Positions 8,145 through 16,588 of a DNA stretch of 43,194 nucleotides are shown here, in pieces. This DNA is from Hyphomicrobium sp. Lineage in GTDB: Bacteria; Pseudomonadota; Alphaproteobacteria; Rhizobiales; Hyphomicrobiaceae. Positions within the stretch are counted from its first letter, which is position 1; each line of letters begins with the position of its first letter. The translations under genes were made by a program, and so were the position numbers. Location: assembly GCA_019748215.1 (NCBI GenBank), contig JAIEPV010000071.1:1-43194 (forward strand). The letters are read 5' to 3'. The notes under the pieces were generated by a model that did not search any database, was not told the DNA's origin, and saw nothing but the letters and a program-made list of their open reading frames with translations.

Positions 8145-8591
8145 GTGCGTGACAGGATAATCAAAAACTACAAGGCCGCCGCCGCGACATTGCGGGACGC
8201 TGCCCACTTGGCCATGGAATTAACCGATGCGACCCGCAATTTCTTGGCCGAAGACTGGTCGCAAATCAGCCGTCGCGGTCACATCGACCATTCGCCGCTC
8301 AATGACACGCTTTATATCGATCCGCGCGGAACAGTCAGGCGGGCAACAGAAATGCCAAAGCGTCTGTCGCTCCGTCGGCGCATCGCCGATGGGCACCGCC
8401 GCGTCACCCATCGCGTTGAAGCACTCGCTGCACTTTTCGAGGCCGCCAAGATAATCCGGGAACGCAAATCCGCCGGCAGGCAGAACCGGCGCACGGAGCG
8501 GCAACACCGTCGCCAACAGCATGCACGCGACCGCAGAGATAGAATAAGCCGCATGGCACACCGCTTTGCATCCCGCTACGGCCGCACCTGA
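8145..8591 (+). CDS. Hypothetical helical basic protein
   Basis: The 148-residue ORF starts at GTG 8145, six bases after a strong AAAAGGAG ribosome site; the track starts it far upstream at 7884 without support. The N-terminus contains TLRDAAHLAMELTDATRNF. This resembles TLKDAAQLAKDLADAGRNYV at the start of the zinc-ribbon protein at 10669-11226, so the two probably share a targeting or interaction helix. The second half is very arginine-rich (NRRTERQHRRQQHARDRRD) and probably binds nucleic acid or is disordered. It is convergent with the J-domain gene, with two bases between their ends. No family is recognised. Confidence 0.6.
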   Translation: MRDRIIKNYKAAAATLRDAAHLAMELTDATRNFLAEDWSQISRRGHIDHSPLNDTLYIDPRGTVRRATEMPKRLSLRRRIADGHRRVTHRVEALAALFEAAKIIRERKSAGRQNRRTERQHRRQQHARDRRDRISRMAHRFASRYGRT

Positions 8592-8593
8592 GA

Positions 8594-10492
8594 CTACTTC
8601 AGTGGCCAAAACATTCGCTTGCAAATGACCACCCACGCGGCGTCGATTTTCAAGAACTGGTCATGACTGCCACCCAGGCTGTCGGGATGCGCCTTCGCAC
8701 GCAGGCTGCGATACAATTTCCGCATATCGTCTTCGTTCAATTCAGCGGTCATGGTATTGATGCCAAATGCCGCCTTGGCCTTGTCGAAAGCATCTGACGT
8801 TACGCCGGACGGATGCTCCTGCCGCTTCCGCTCCTGTTCCTCTCGCTGCGCACGCTGGCGCGCCTCTTCCTCCTGCTTCCTCCGCTCCTTCGCGGCCGAA
8901 CCGTACTCCTCGATGAAGGCCTCGAACATTCGCCGAATGGGCAGTCGCCTATTTATCCAGATCCCAAATCGATTGTCGTTCAGACCCGCTGACAAAATCA
9001 CAACGAGCACAGCGGTCAGAGCAATCACGTAGTTGCCGAGATTGATGGCGAACCATTTTAGAGCAAGTGCAGCGTAGTATAGAGCCTGACCGAGCAGCCA
9101 AAGCACCCACACACCGAGATGCCACAACAGCCATGTGACCCAAATGACGAGTTGCACAGCAAGCCAAATGATCCATGCAATGATTGTGTAAACCAGCCAG
9201 AAGAATTGCACGAACGGCTTGGCCAGCCACCACAGCACGTCAGAAATTGAACTGAACACCCAAACGAATGGCGCGGACACCCACGCCCAAATTTCACCGA
9301 ACAACCAGCCGATCCACGGCAGCACACCGCCGCTGTTAATCGATAGCCACTGCCAAGCTGCACTCAGCAACTGTCCCGGTGCACTCCAACCGTTCCAATC
9401 TCCTACAGCCGCACCCATTGCCGCCAGCGACGCTTGGCATCGAGGCCAAGCCGTAGGTAGCAGAAACGTTGTGCCACAATGCGGTGCGGACTTATTCAGA
9501 GCTGCTGCGAATGGCTCTGTAATATTCCCATGCACCCAATGCAAAACACTTCCCTCGACTTGCCTCCATTCAGGATGCTGTCCGAGCACATGCAACGGTA
9601 TTAGAACGGCCGCCACCAAGGCCACGGCCAACGCCAGCCAACGCACCATACGGACAGATACCTTCGCGGCTAAAAGGACGACGGTACTTTGGCGGAAGAA
9701 GAGCAAGCAGCCAACCATCGCCACCAACAACACAGCAAACATTGGGTCTGTCCGTTCTGGTGCTAACCCAAAGTCGATTTCCTGCGGTAACACGGGGCGC
9801 GAATTTGGAACGCGGCTCTCGACTGCCTTTGTTGCCGCGTCCGGCACTGGTGTCATCACGGGCGAGGCAACCGCCGCCACAACTTGCTTTGACGGCCAAT
9901 GAATTTGCACGCCGCGTGTCACATCCGCAGGCCGGAACGCCGAACCACATGACGGCTCAAGACGATTGCGGCCACGGCACGTCGGCATATTATCGCCGTA
10001 ACGTTTACACATCTCATCATCGAAGCGAGGTTCACGCTTTGAATGCACCGCAGCGGTCAGGGTGAAGCTTCGCCCGTCCGCCGACAAAACCAACTCGCCA
10101 CTATAGGCAGGCGCGCAGCTCGACGGCCGCATGAGGCTGTGCGAAAAAAAGCCACTGATGGAATTCCCCGACCGTTGACCCGAAAAGTATTCCGCGCCGT
10201 CCGGTATCAGGTGCATCGACACCTCTGCGGGAGAGCGTACAAATCGCAGCCGGACTAAGCCGGAACTGCCGCCCTCCAACGTCATCACGGCGCGCGTACC
10301 AGAGCCGCCGCCACCATCCACCTGCCAGTAGGTTTTCCCATCCTGCGCCCGTGCAGGCATGGCGCCGCAGAATGCCGCCAGCAAGCCAAGCAGCGACCAA
10401 ACCACCAGGGTCGTGCTCAATCGCTGCACAGCATGCTCTGTAGCTGACCTCGCGGGGCCGTCAATTTCGACAAACCTGCGCCGCGATCGCAC
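8594..10492 (-). CDS. Membrane-anchored protein with C-terminal J domain
   Basis: The 632-residue protein starts at GTG 10492, which follows GAGAGGCG. A secretion signal lies near residues 26-49 (VVWSLLGLLAAFCGAMPARA). An exported, glycine/serine-rich beta domain of about 150 residues follows. Two hydrophobic segments lie in the middle, then a striking tryptophan-rich membrane region (VWVLWLLGQALYYAALALKW). After that comes a charged coiled coil (RRKQEEEARQRAQREEQERK). The last 45 residues are a J domain with HPD at about 602-604 (RAKAHPDSLGG). J domains stimulate Hsp70 (DnaK) ATPase, so the C-terminus should face the cytoplasm and recruit DnaK to the membrane. It is last in the leftward cluster that starts at traG. 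I know no named family with this architecture; a role in the transfer machinery is inferred from the neighbours. Confidence 0.75.
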   Translation of the reverse strand: MRSRRRFVEIDGPARSATEHAVQRLSTTLVVWSLLGLLAAFCGAMPARAQDGKTYWQVDGGGGSGTRAVMTLEGGSSGLVRLRFVRSPAEVSMHLIPDGAEYFSGQRSGNSISGFFSHSLMRPSSCAPAYSGELVLSADGRSFTLTAAVHSKREPRFDDEMCKRYGDNMPTCRGRNRLEPSCGSAFRPADVTRGVQIHWPSKQVVAAVASPVMTPVPDAATKAVESRVPNSRPVLPQEIDFGLAPERTDPMFAVLLVAMVGCLLFFRQSTVVLLAAKVSVRMVRWLALAVALVAAVLIPLHVLGQHPEWRQVEGSVLHWVHGNITEPFAAALNKSAPHCGTTFLLPTAWPRCQASLAAMGAAVGDWNGWSAPGQLLSAAWQWLSINSGGVLPWIGWLFGEIWAWVSAPFVWVFSSISDVLWWLAKPFVQFFWLVYTIIAWIIWLAVQLVIWVTWLLWHLGVWVLWLLGQALYYAALALKWFAINLGNYVIALTAVLVVILSAGLNDNRFGIWINRRLPIRRMFEAFIEEYGSAAKERRKQEEEARQRAQREEQERKRQEHPSGVTSDAFDKAKAAFGINTMTAELNEDDMRKLYRSLRAKAHPDSLGGSHDQFLKIDAAWVVICKRMFWPLK

Positions 10493-10500
10493 TGCGCCTC

Positions 10501-10662
10501 TCAGCCTTTAAACCTGACCGCTTCAGTCAGCGCCACGTTGGCGAAGTAATGCGGCGCCACACCACACTGCGCGTCGCAGCAACAGTCAATTGCAACCGGC
10601 ACTCCTGCCGCGCTCTGCAAAACCTTGTCCGGCTTTGCGGCGTCCTTCATGGCCTCGAACAT
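10501..10662 (-). CDS. Small cysteine-containing hypothetical protein
   Basis: This 53-residue ORF is below the track's cutoff. It starts MFEAMKDAAKPDKVLQ and contains a CCCDAQC cluster. The ATG is six bases after the upstream gene's stop at 10669. Its TGA at 10501 overlaps the GAGAGG ribosome site of the next gene, consistent with translational coupling. The first ten residues resemble the start of the 185-residue zinc-ribbon protein (MFKTLKDAAQ), suggesting a shared origin or partner. The cysteines may bind metal. Function unknown. Confidence 0.6.
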   Translation of the reverse strand: MFEAMKDAAKPDKVLQSAAGVPVAIDCCCDAQCGVAPHYFANVALTEAVRFKG

Positions 10663-10668
10663 GGTGCC

Positions 10669-11226
10669 CTATCGTTTTGGCAGCAATACCTGACGAGGTG
10701 GGGCAGCCAGCGCCGTTGGATTTTGCTTCAACACCAGCAGCGCCCCGGACGGCGGGCGCGTGTAACCTGTCCAGTTGCAAAAATCGCAGGTAATCTTTGT
10801 CCCGCCGGTCTCGTGGATGGCGGTCGAGCCACATTGCGATGAACCGCACGCGCAACTGATAAATGTCATCATGCCGGTCGCGCCATACCAGTGGCAACAC
10901 GGGCACGCCCAATCCTTCCAATCGAACTCATCATAGGGTCTTGTTTCTGATTCCGGCGAAGCTGTTCCCGTTTGCGCCGGAGCAGACGCTAGGCGCACAT
11001 CAATTTCATAACCCGTCACTACGAACTTCTCACCCCGCTTGCGGCGCAACACCACCACATAAGGTTTGCGCACCGACCCGCACATGAACTGCATCCGTAC
11101 CCGCTCGATGCCGAGTGCATCTTCTGCTCTTTGTGCAGCGTGCCCGGCTTTGCCGCCTACATAGTTGCGGCCGGCGTCTGCCAAATCCTTGGCCAACTGC
11201 GCGGCATCTTTCAGCGTCTTGAACAC
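10669..11226 (-). CDS. Zinc-ribbon-like hypothetical protein
   Basis: The 185-residue protein opens with the helix MFKTLKDAAQLAKDLADAGR. A basic beta-rich part follows (RKPYVVVLRRKRGEKFVVTG near residue 55). The C-terminal half has three cysteine groups, CPCCHW, SCACG and CDFCNWTGY, likely forming one or two zinc ribbons. It lies between the 348-residue unknown and the 53-residue ORF in the leftward cluster. The metal-binding call is from cysteine spacing only; the partner and role are unknown. Confidence 0.65.
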   Translation of the reverse strand: MFKTLKDAAQLAKDLADAGRNYVGGKAGHAAQRAEDALGIERVRMQFMCGSVRKPYVVVLRRKRGEKFVVTGYEIDVRLASAPAQTGTASPESETRPYDEFDWKDWACPCCHWYGATGMMTFISCACGSSQCGSTAIHETGGTKITCDFCNWTGYTRPPSGALLVLKQNPTALAAPPRQVLLPKR

Positions 11227-11243
11227 GGCACGGTCTCCACAGT

Positions 11244-12290
11244 CTAGATCGTATAGTCGTCACGCCGGCTCGTCCGCGCAGGTTGCTCTTGCGAACGAGC
11301 GGCATTATCGGGACCTGGGGAGCGCGACAGCGGAGCGGGCTCCAGCAGCGTGTCATTCAAACGTCGCTCGATGGGGCGCAGCACTTCGAGCCCCGCACCG
11401 CACGGCCAATAGGCCAGCATACCGCCGTTCTTCAGATGCACAGCCAAAGTCGAACCGTGATAAACTGGATCGCTTGGTTTGATGCCCCAATAAGATGTCA
11501 TGCGCAGATGCTTGCGCACCTCCGCCGCAGGCTCGAATGTGAACTGCTTTATGTGCATCGTGCCCGCCGGTGTATCCGCAATCATTTTGTCGCCGAACCA
11601 CTGGAAGAAAAACTTTATCATCATGCCGTCAGGCGACAAGCGCGCGCGATACAGCACACGATCGCTGCAATGGACGAATTCGTTCGAGCCGTTGCGGTCC
11701 GGGCGGTCGTCATAAAATTCTACATTGGGTGTTTTGTACCCATAGCCAGCTAAGCGGCCATTTCTCACGTGATCATCCCAGCCACTTCTTGGCTTTCCCT
11801 CGATGAACGCGCGATGCAATTCGGCAAAGATGCGGCGCAAAGAAGTATGGTCGCCGGCATGCTCACAAATCCTGAAGGTTCGACCGTCTTTCAGGTGTGC
11901 CAGAATAACGTCATGCTCGATGAACAGGAGGTTGCCGCTAGACATGGCACGGCGTTCCGCGTGGCTCAAATCCAGCTCGGATTTCGAACACCGCTCGAAG
12001 CTGTCCAGCAAGTCCGCAGGGAAGGCCAACAGCAGCTCCGGTTGGCTTTGCCGTTGCGTGCTGGTCAGGTGGAAAAAGGCGAACACATCGTCGATGTAAG
12101 CCGCATGCGAAATCGCGCGCGACGATTCCACCACGCGGTCATGACGCGGCGCATTCGGGTTGTGACCGATGGTGACGGGTTGCGTGTTGACGTGCGGGCC
12201 AGTGATTTGGAACGTCCATTGCGGTAGCCGGAAGGCGTTGCGCTCTTTGCCGTGTACCACGGACCAGCTAACGGAGGGCAGGTCAGTCAT
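11244..12290 (-). CDS. Hypothetical protein (348 residues)
   Basis: I place the start at ATG 12290, eight bases after a GGAG. It overlaps the upstream gene by eight bases; the track's start at 12395 lies deep in that gene. The protein begins MTDLPSVSWSVVHGKERNAF. It looks like a soluble alpha/beta protein with many aromatic residues (MMIKFFFQWFGDKMIADTPAG near the middle). The last 40 residues are proline/arginine-rich and probably disordered. I recognise no motif. Its place in the cluster below traG suggests an accessory transfer or regulatory role, without direct evidence. Confidence 0.6.
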   Translation of the reverse strand: MTDLPSVSWSVVHGKERNAFRLPQWTFQITGPHVNTQPVTIGHNPNAPRHDRVVESSRAISHAAYIDDVFAFFHLTSTQRQSQPELLLAFPADLLDSFERCSKSELDLSHAERRAMSSGNLLFIEHDVILAHLKDGRTFRICEHAGDHTSLRRIFAELHRAFIEGKPRSGWDDHVRNGRLAGYGYKTPNVEFYDDRPDRNGSNEFVHCSDRVLYRARLSPDGMMIKFFFQWFGDKMIADTPAGTMHIKQFTFEPAAEVRKHLRMTSYWGIKPSDPVYHGSTLAVHLKNGGMLAYWPCGAGLEVLRPIERRLNDTLLEPAPLSRSPGPDNAARSQEQPARTSRRDDYTI

Positions 12291-12573
12291 TTCGAGCACT
12301 CCGCAAGGAGCAAGGCCGCACGGCAGGAAGCCCAAAGTAATCCCGGGCGTCGGACACGCCCAGCATATCGACCTTGCGCGCCTTCTGCTGCACAATATAG
12401 CGAGGCCGCGCCAGCATCAGCCGTCTATCGGCAGCTTCTCGCCAGTCATAAAGCCGGTTACCGGTCGCATCGACGCCGCCGACGCAGGTTGCCGGCCCGA
12501 TGTCCCAGTCCCTGAATTCTTTGCTCGGCTTGGTCACCGTCGTGTATCCGTTCATAACATTCGGTAGCGTCAA
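12283..12573 (-). CDS. Small hypothetical protein
   Basis: The 96-residue ORF overlaps the upstream gene by ATGA at 12573-12570 and the downstream gene by eight bases, so it is embedded in a translationally coupled chain. It reads like a short beta-strand protein (TTVTKPSKEFRDWDIGPATC, then RRLMLARPRYIVQQKARKVD). No family is recognised. Confidence 0.55.
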   Translation of the reverse strand: MTLPNVMNGYTTVTKPSKEFRDWDIGPATCVGGVDATGNRLYDWREAADRRLMLARPRYIVQQKARKVDMLGVSDARDYFGLPAVRPCSLRSARND

Positions 12574-13103
12574 CCTTCGCGTCCACCGCGCTCATTGGCC
12601 TTGGTCCGATCGCCGGCCTGCCGCGCCAACTCCTCGCGCGCCGATGCCGCAAGCCCCGCCGCGAAGCCGGGCTCGAAAATGCCCTGGGTCTGTCCCTCGA
12701 TTTCGGCACGCGCAGCATCAAACGTCGATCGCCAATTGCCTTCGAGGCCTTCGACGCCGCGCGGATGCTTTTCGATGTAGGCGGCCAGAGCCTTCTCGAT
12801 GAATTCTTCCGGGCTCGACAGCATGTCACGTGCCATCAGCATCTCGATCTTGGCCCTCGTCGTCGGCGACACAGACACGTCTTCTTCGGTGTCGGACTGG
12901 TAGAGCTTCGCCAATCGGGCCTTGTGCCGCGCCACGTACTCAGGCGTGTCGAGCACGTCAGGCTTACTGGCCTTACGCGCCTTCTGCAGCACGCCAAGGA
13001 ACTCCTCGCTATCGCGCATGCGCTCCAGCATCCAGAGTGCCAGATCTCGATCAGGCGAATCCCTGTGGGGCAGGGGCGACGAACTATTCGGCATCTTTGT
13101 CAT
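12570..13103 (-). CDS. Hypothetical helical protein
   Basis: The protein has 177 residues from ATG 13103; ATG 13094 is an alternative, and the track's 13160 lies inside the upstream gene. It is mostly helical and charged, with LALWMLERMRDSEEFLGVLQ near the N-terminus and PTTRAKIEMLMARDMLSSPE in the middle. The second could be a short DNA- or protein-binding helical unit. It overlaps both neighbours by a few bases, so it is part of the leftward operon. Function unknown. Confidence 0.6.
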   Translation of the reverse strand: MTKMPNSSSPLPHRDSPDRDLALWMLERMRDSEEFLGVLQKARKASKPDVLDTPEYVARHKARLAKLYQSDTEEDVSVSPTTRAKIEMLMARDMLSSPEEFIEKALAAYIEKHPRGVEGLEGNWRSTFDAARAEIEGQTQGIFEPGFAAGLAASAREELARQAGDRTKANERGGREG

Positions 13104-13428
13104 CCTGCTTGCGGAGATAGCGTTCAACAAGTTCGTCTTCACTTGGAATGAGAGACGCATCGATGCCGCCGTATTTCTCGAGATAGTCGGCGACCATTAT
13201 CTCGAACAGCTCTGGCAGCCCGTCGTGCTCATGGCCATCGATGATAAGATCGACGACCGCCTTAATTTTGAGCTGCATTCGCAGAGCCATCTGTACCAAA
13301 CGCCCGCGGCGACGCTTACCGCGCCGATCCTTGGGTGGCCCTCCATAGGCGCGATCGACGGGCTTCATGTTCGCGCGCTCTTTCGCCTGGCGACGGCGTT
13401 CTTCCTCCTCTCCATCGTCACCGTGCAT
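13084..13428 (-). CDS. Small basic/acidic hypothetical protein
   Basis: The protein has 114 residues from ATG 13428, which follows GGGAG by eight bases; the track uses 13443. The N-terminus is highly charged (GDDGEEEERRRQAKERA), then basic (PKDRRGKRRRGR). The C-terminal half (LVQMALRMQLKIKAVVDLII, then LPELFEIMVADYLEKYG) looks like a compact helical domain. The basic patch before it could contact DNA. It overlaps genes on both sides. Function unknown. Confidence 0.6.
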   Translation of the reverse strand: MHGDDGEEEERRRQAKERANMKPVDRAYGGPPKDRRGKRRRGRLVQMALRMQLKIKAVVDLIIDGHEHDGLPELFEIMVADYLEKYGGIDASLIPSEDELVERYLRKQDDKDAE

Positions 13429-14317
13429 CGGTCGCGCTCCCATTGAGCGTAAACCTAGCCGGGCTCCGGCGCCGATGCCATTGGCTCACATCTTTCGAGT
13501 GAGGAAGACTTACCGCGCTCGGCTCCGACGGGCGTTCTGGATCTCGCCACCGCAGCAAGGCCGAACCGTTCAACAGCAGGACCAGAATGACAGAGCCGAG
13601 CTCTATGGTGACAGCCAAGGCAACTGAGAGCCCGCGCCGCAAGCGCGACGTGTCGATACCCAGCACGTCGGCCACCGCCGCTGCTTGTGGGTCACTCTCG
13701 CCCGCACTCGACGACATGCCTACGAGCCGTGCCGAAAGCGCGGACCGTTCCATCATCAACGCTGAACGGTCGTTTGCTGCCGCCCTTTCGGATTTGAGGC
13801 GCAGAACCTCGCTACAGAACTGACGCACGGCTGCCCCAGCGACGACGACGCAGAAATTGGACGAAGTCCAGTGGCGGTCCAGCATCATGCGGGCGATCTC
13901 GACGTCGAGCACGCCGACCGATCTGCCAAGTGGCAATTGCTCGAGCCGTGCATCGAGATCGCGCAACTGGAGCTGAGCGCTGGAACGCACATCAGCATCT
14001 GCTTGACGCGCCGCAGTTACGGCACCACGCGTCAAGGCGGCGAATCCTATGCCGGACGCCAGCGAGAGGGCGATGACGATTCCGAGCATCAACGCTGCCC
14101 CAGCCAACTGGCCCCATGCGCGCAGCACGATGGCACGAACCAAGACGACTGGGAGGACGGCTTTGGTCACGTCGGCGGCGATGCTGAGCATGGCAAGGAT
14201 GCTGGCCTCCGCCGCCGTCCGGCCGAGGGAGGAGAGGAACAGCGCGTTCGTCGTGGCGGAGAGGGCGATGAAAAGCGCAGCCGCTATGGCGATGCAGAGA
14301 GTAGGCAAAGAAGACAT
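13418..14317 (-). CDS. Integral membrane protein below the coupling protein
   Basis: I start it at ATG 14317, which follows GGGAGATCGTC; this gives 299 residues. The track's longer ORF begins at an ATGA overlap with traG but has no ribosome site. Membrane segments are seen near residues 5-25 (LCIAIAAALFIALSATTNAL), 45-70, 75-100 (LAGAALMLGIVIALSLASGI) and near the C-terminus (SVALAVTIELGSVILVLLLN). A soluble loop of about 130 residues holds helical, coiled-coil-like sequence (LRDLDARLEQLPLGR). Its position right after the truncated coupling protein suggests it could supply the membrane anchor that protein lacks; that is inference. Confidence 0.65.
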   Translation of the reverse strand: MSSLPTLCIAIAAALFIALSATTNALFLSSLGRTAAEASILAMLSIAADVTKAVLPVVLVRAIVLRAWGQLAGAALMLGIVIALSLASGIGFAALTRGAVTAARQADADVRSSAQLQLRDLDARLEQLPLGRSVGVLDVEIARMMLDRHWTSSNFCVVVAGAAVRQFCSEVLRLKSERAAANDRSALMMERSALSARLVGMSSSAGESDPQAAAVADVLGIDTSRLRRGLSVALAVTIELGSVILVLLLNGSALLRWRDPERPSEPSAVSLPHSKDVSQWHRRRSPARFTLNGSATDAR

Positions 14318-14388
14318 GACGATCTCCCGTATGGCACCTACCCAACGGGATATCTTCGGTCGTATGGCTGTCCCAGCAATCAGGTCGA

Positions 14389-14404
14389 GATCAACCTGAT
14401 ATCG
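14389..14404 (-). promoter_or_regulatory. Shared element site B (CGATATCAGGTTGATC)
   Basis: On the minus strand this reads CGATATCAGGTTGATC, 13 of 16 identical to sites A and D. It lies 71 bases upstream of the preferred start of the membrane-protein gene, the same distance range as the other copies. It may be an internal promoter or operator in the leftward cluster. Confidence 0.4.
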
Positions 14405-14505
14405 AGTACCTGGTCGCGTGGAACCGACCGGCCACACGGAACACAGACGAACCGCAAGCAGCGCAGCTGATCGATGATGCGGTAACTGGTGGTGTGCTAT
14501 TGCGA

Positions 14506-15966
14506 TCATGGGTCAAACAGACCCACGAATGGCTTATCCTCGTAGTAGACGATGCGTTGCAGAATGACCGGCGACTGTCCGGCTGCTCTCACAAGGATGC
14601 GTCGTGTTTCGCGTTCCAACATTTCTTCGAGTTCGTGTGACGCCGCCAGCTTCTGCACGCGCAGCTCATCGCGTGCCCCCGTAGCGCCGCTGAGCCGCTG
14701 TGACACCGTCGTGTCAGACCTCCGTTCCAGCAGCACGCTCGTCTGGCCCAGCTTATCTGACACATAGTCCAAGGTCGTCTTGTCGGAATTCGACCAGAAC
14801 ATCGTCACGCCGGCATTGCCGACAAATGTCTCCCAGCTCTCCTTGTAGAGCCGCTTGATCTGCGTCATGTCCTGCAACACCACCCACAACTTCACACCGA
14901 AGCCCGCCATCAGGCCAGCCGCGACCTCGACGGATTTCATGTGGCCGAGCACGGCAAACTCGTCGAGCACCATCAGCGCCGGTATGTCCGATTTCACCTT
15001 GGTCCGCTCAAAGGCGATCAGCGCCAGATTGATGATGACACGCAGCCAGCGTGCGTGTGTACCCATGCGCGTAGCGGGTAGACAGAGGTAGAGTGTCGAC
15101 CTTTGCGTCTTCAGATCTGACAGGCGAAGATCACTCCCCGAAAGCACGTTCGCCATTGCGTCGCTGTCGAGAAACTCAAGTTGCGTCAGTGTGGTCGAAA
15201 ATACACTCTGCAGTTCCTTGTCCGCCATCTGCCCAAAGTTGACGCCAGCGGATGCGACTGTGCCACCGAACGCATCACATGAGCGCAGCAAAAGAAACAG
15301 GGCTGGCCGGGAGGCAGATTCTTGACGGCGTGCAATGTCGACCACGAGAGGATGTGTGCCGTTCAGCAACCGCCAGACTGTCACCAGATGCCGGTCTTCT
15401 TTTGCAAGCGTCAGAGTATACAGAATGAGAGCCTTGATCAGGATACGGGCGCTATCTGTCCAATGCGGATCGCGCTCGTTCGCGACGATCAACGCGTCGG
15501 CGATCTGCCCTGCGTCGTCCTTGACGTGCTGGCTTGCAGGATCGATTTCATCGAGCGGGTTGAAGCGACCTGACGGCACACCGCTTTCGTTGAAGGGGTC
15601 CAGAACGATAACTTTCTGGCCCTTCTGCCGACGAGCACGAACTGTGATGCGGGCAAGTTCGCCTTTGGGGTCGATGGCGAGAACAGACCCGTCATAAAGC
15701 AGCAGGTTCGGCACGATGAGGGACACGCCCTTGCCGCCGCGTGAGCCGGCCACTGTCAGAATGTGCCGGTTGTCCTTGCTGCCGATGCCACGCCCGTTGC
15801 GAAAGCCCAGAATGATGCCGCCGACCTGGCCCGACGGCATCCGGTAACCCCACATCGGCTGGTTTAACTTCTCGGGATCGAGCCAAGCGGCATCGACGAG
15901 GTTGCCCTGCATGCCGGAGACACCACGGCGCAGCGCCGATTTCAGATCTGCCTCGAAGTCGCTCAT
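14506..15966 (-). CDS. traG: Type IV coupling protein (VirD4/TraG family), lacking N-terminal membrane segments
   Basis: The 486-residue protein starts at ATG 15966, which follows GAGAGGCGACGGC. The Walker A AGSRGGKGVSLIVPNLL is near residues 65-82, with VLAIDPKGELA after it. The Walker B-like PALMVLDEFAVLGHM is near 300, and WVVLQDMTQIKRLY follows. These are diagnostic of TraG/VirD4 ATPases, which feed relaxase-DNA complexes to the type IV secretion channel. Typical members have about 600-700 residues with two N-terminal membrane helices; these are absent here, so the protein is soluble or is anchored by the membrane protein encoded next. No VirB genes are in the window, so the element is probably mobilizable rather than self-transmissible, unless they lie outside. 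Confidence 0.92.
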   Translation of the reverse strand: MSDFEADLKSALRRGVSGMQGNLVDAAWLDPEKLNQPMWGYRMPSGQVGGIILGFRNGRGIGSKDNRHILTVAGSRGGKGVSLIVPNLLLYDGSVLAIDPKGELARITVRARRQKGQKVIVLDPFNESGVPSGRFNPLDEIDPASQHVKDDAGQIADALIVANERDPHWTDSARILIKALILYTLTLAKEDRHLVTVWRLLNGTHPLVVDIARRQESASRPALFLLLRSCDAFGGTVASAGVNFGQMADKELQSVFSTTLTQLEFLDSDAMANVLSGSDLRLSDLKTQRSTLYLCLPATRMGTHARWLRVIINLALIAFERTKVKSDIPALMVLDEFAVLGHMKSVEVAAGLMAGFGVKLWVVLQDMTQIKRLYKESWETFVGNAGVTMFWSNSDKTTLDYVSDKLGQTSVLLERRSDTTVSQRLSGATGARDELRVQKLAASHELEEMLERETRRILVRAAGQSPVILQRIVYYEDKPFVGLFDP

Positions 15967-16588
15967 GCCGTCGCCTCTCGTGCGTCCCGCCGATGATCTC
16001 ACACGGCACGGCGCTTACGGCCCGGACCGGCCGCGTTCTCGCAATATATTTGATATCAGGCATTTTTTGTTGGCAAGCGGCGCGTCCCGCTAACCTAAGT
16101 TCGTGCGCAATGGTCATGGTCGCTGCGCAGTAGTTCTCTGTTCTGAAGCCGCAAATCGTCGGTCCCACGACCTAGCGCGACACCAATTTCTGCCATCCAT
16201 CCTCGGCCAACTTAAAGCGAATGGGTCGATGGCGTCCTTCACGCACGTGACCGTTCTTGGCCGTTTCTCTCAATCCGTCCTTTGCGACCTCGTATTTTGC
16301 CGCGCTTGTCTCACAGCGCCGCATCCATGGGGACGGGCAAACCGCCCGCAAACGCGGGCCGCCCTTCAACGACAAAATGGCTGGACCCACCACGACATTG
16401 CGCTTGCGCACCCCGTGAGCAAGCCACGGGGCCCCGCGCCGGGCGGCGAACGAAGACGCCGCCCTCAAGCACAATCTCGCGGTCCCCCAGCAATTTTCTC
16501 GTGTGACCCCGATGCGACGCTGTGAGTCCGAGGCGGCAACGAGGTCGCCAATTCCGGCCCTCGCTCAACAACCAAGAAGGGTAACATC
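15967..16588. other. Divergent promoter region between traG cluster and the small-gene operon
   Basis: These 620 bases contain the promoter of traG, including the shared element at 16044-16059 and an AT-rich patch around 16042-16072. They also contain the start region of the rightward small-gene operon. Several ORFs occur on both strands, but none has a ribosome site plus protein-like composition. Confidence 0.45.
16044..16059 (-). promoter_or_regulatory. Shared element site C (TGATATCAAATATATT)
   Basis: On the minus strand the copy reads TGATATCAAATATATT, 77 bases upstream of the traG start. It is preceded by AAAAAATGCC, as site A is by AAAAAAGCC. The first eight bases, TGATATCA, are self-complementary. 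It is probably part of the traG promoter or an operator. Confidence 0.5.

Noticed and set aside
15692-16168. 158-residue minus-strand ORF
   Set aside because: Mostly inside traG in another frame; composition and lack of ribosome site do not support it.
16172-16474. Minus-strand ORF with a plausible C-terminal half (AKYEVAKDGLRETAKNGHVR)
   Set aside because: No ribosome site and an unlikely N-terminal half. It could be a small real gene, but I could not support a start.
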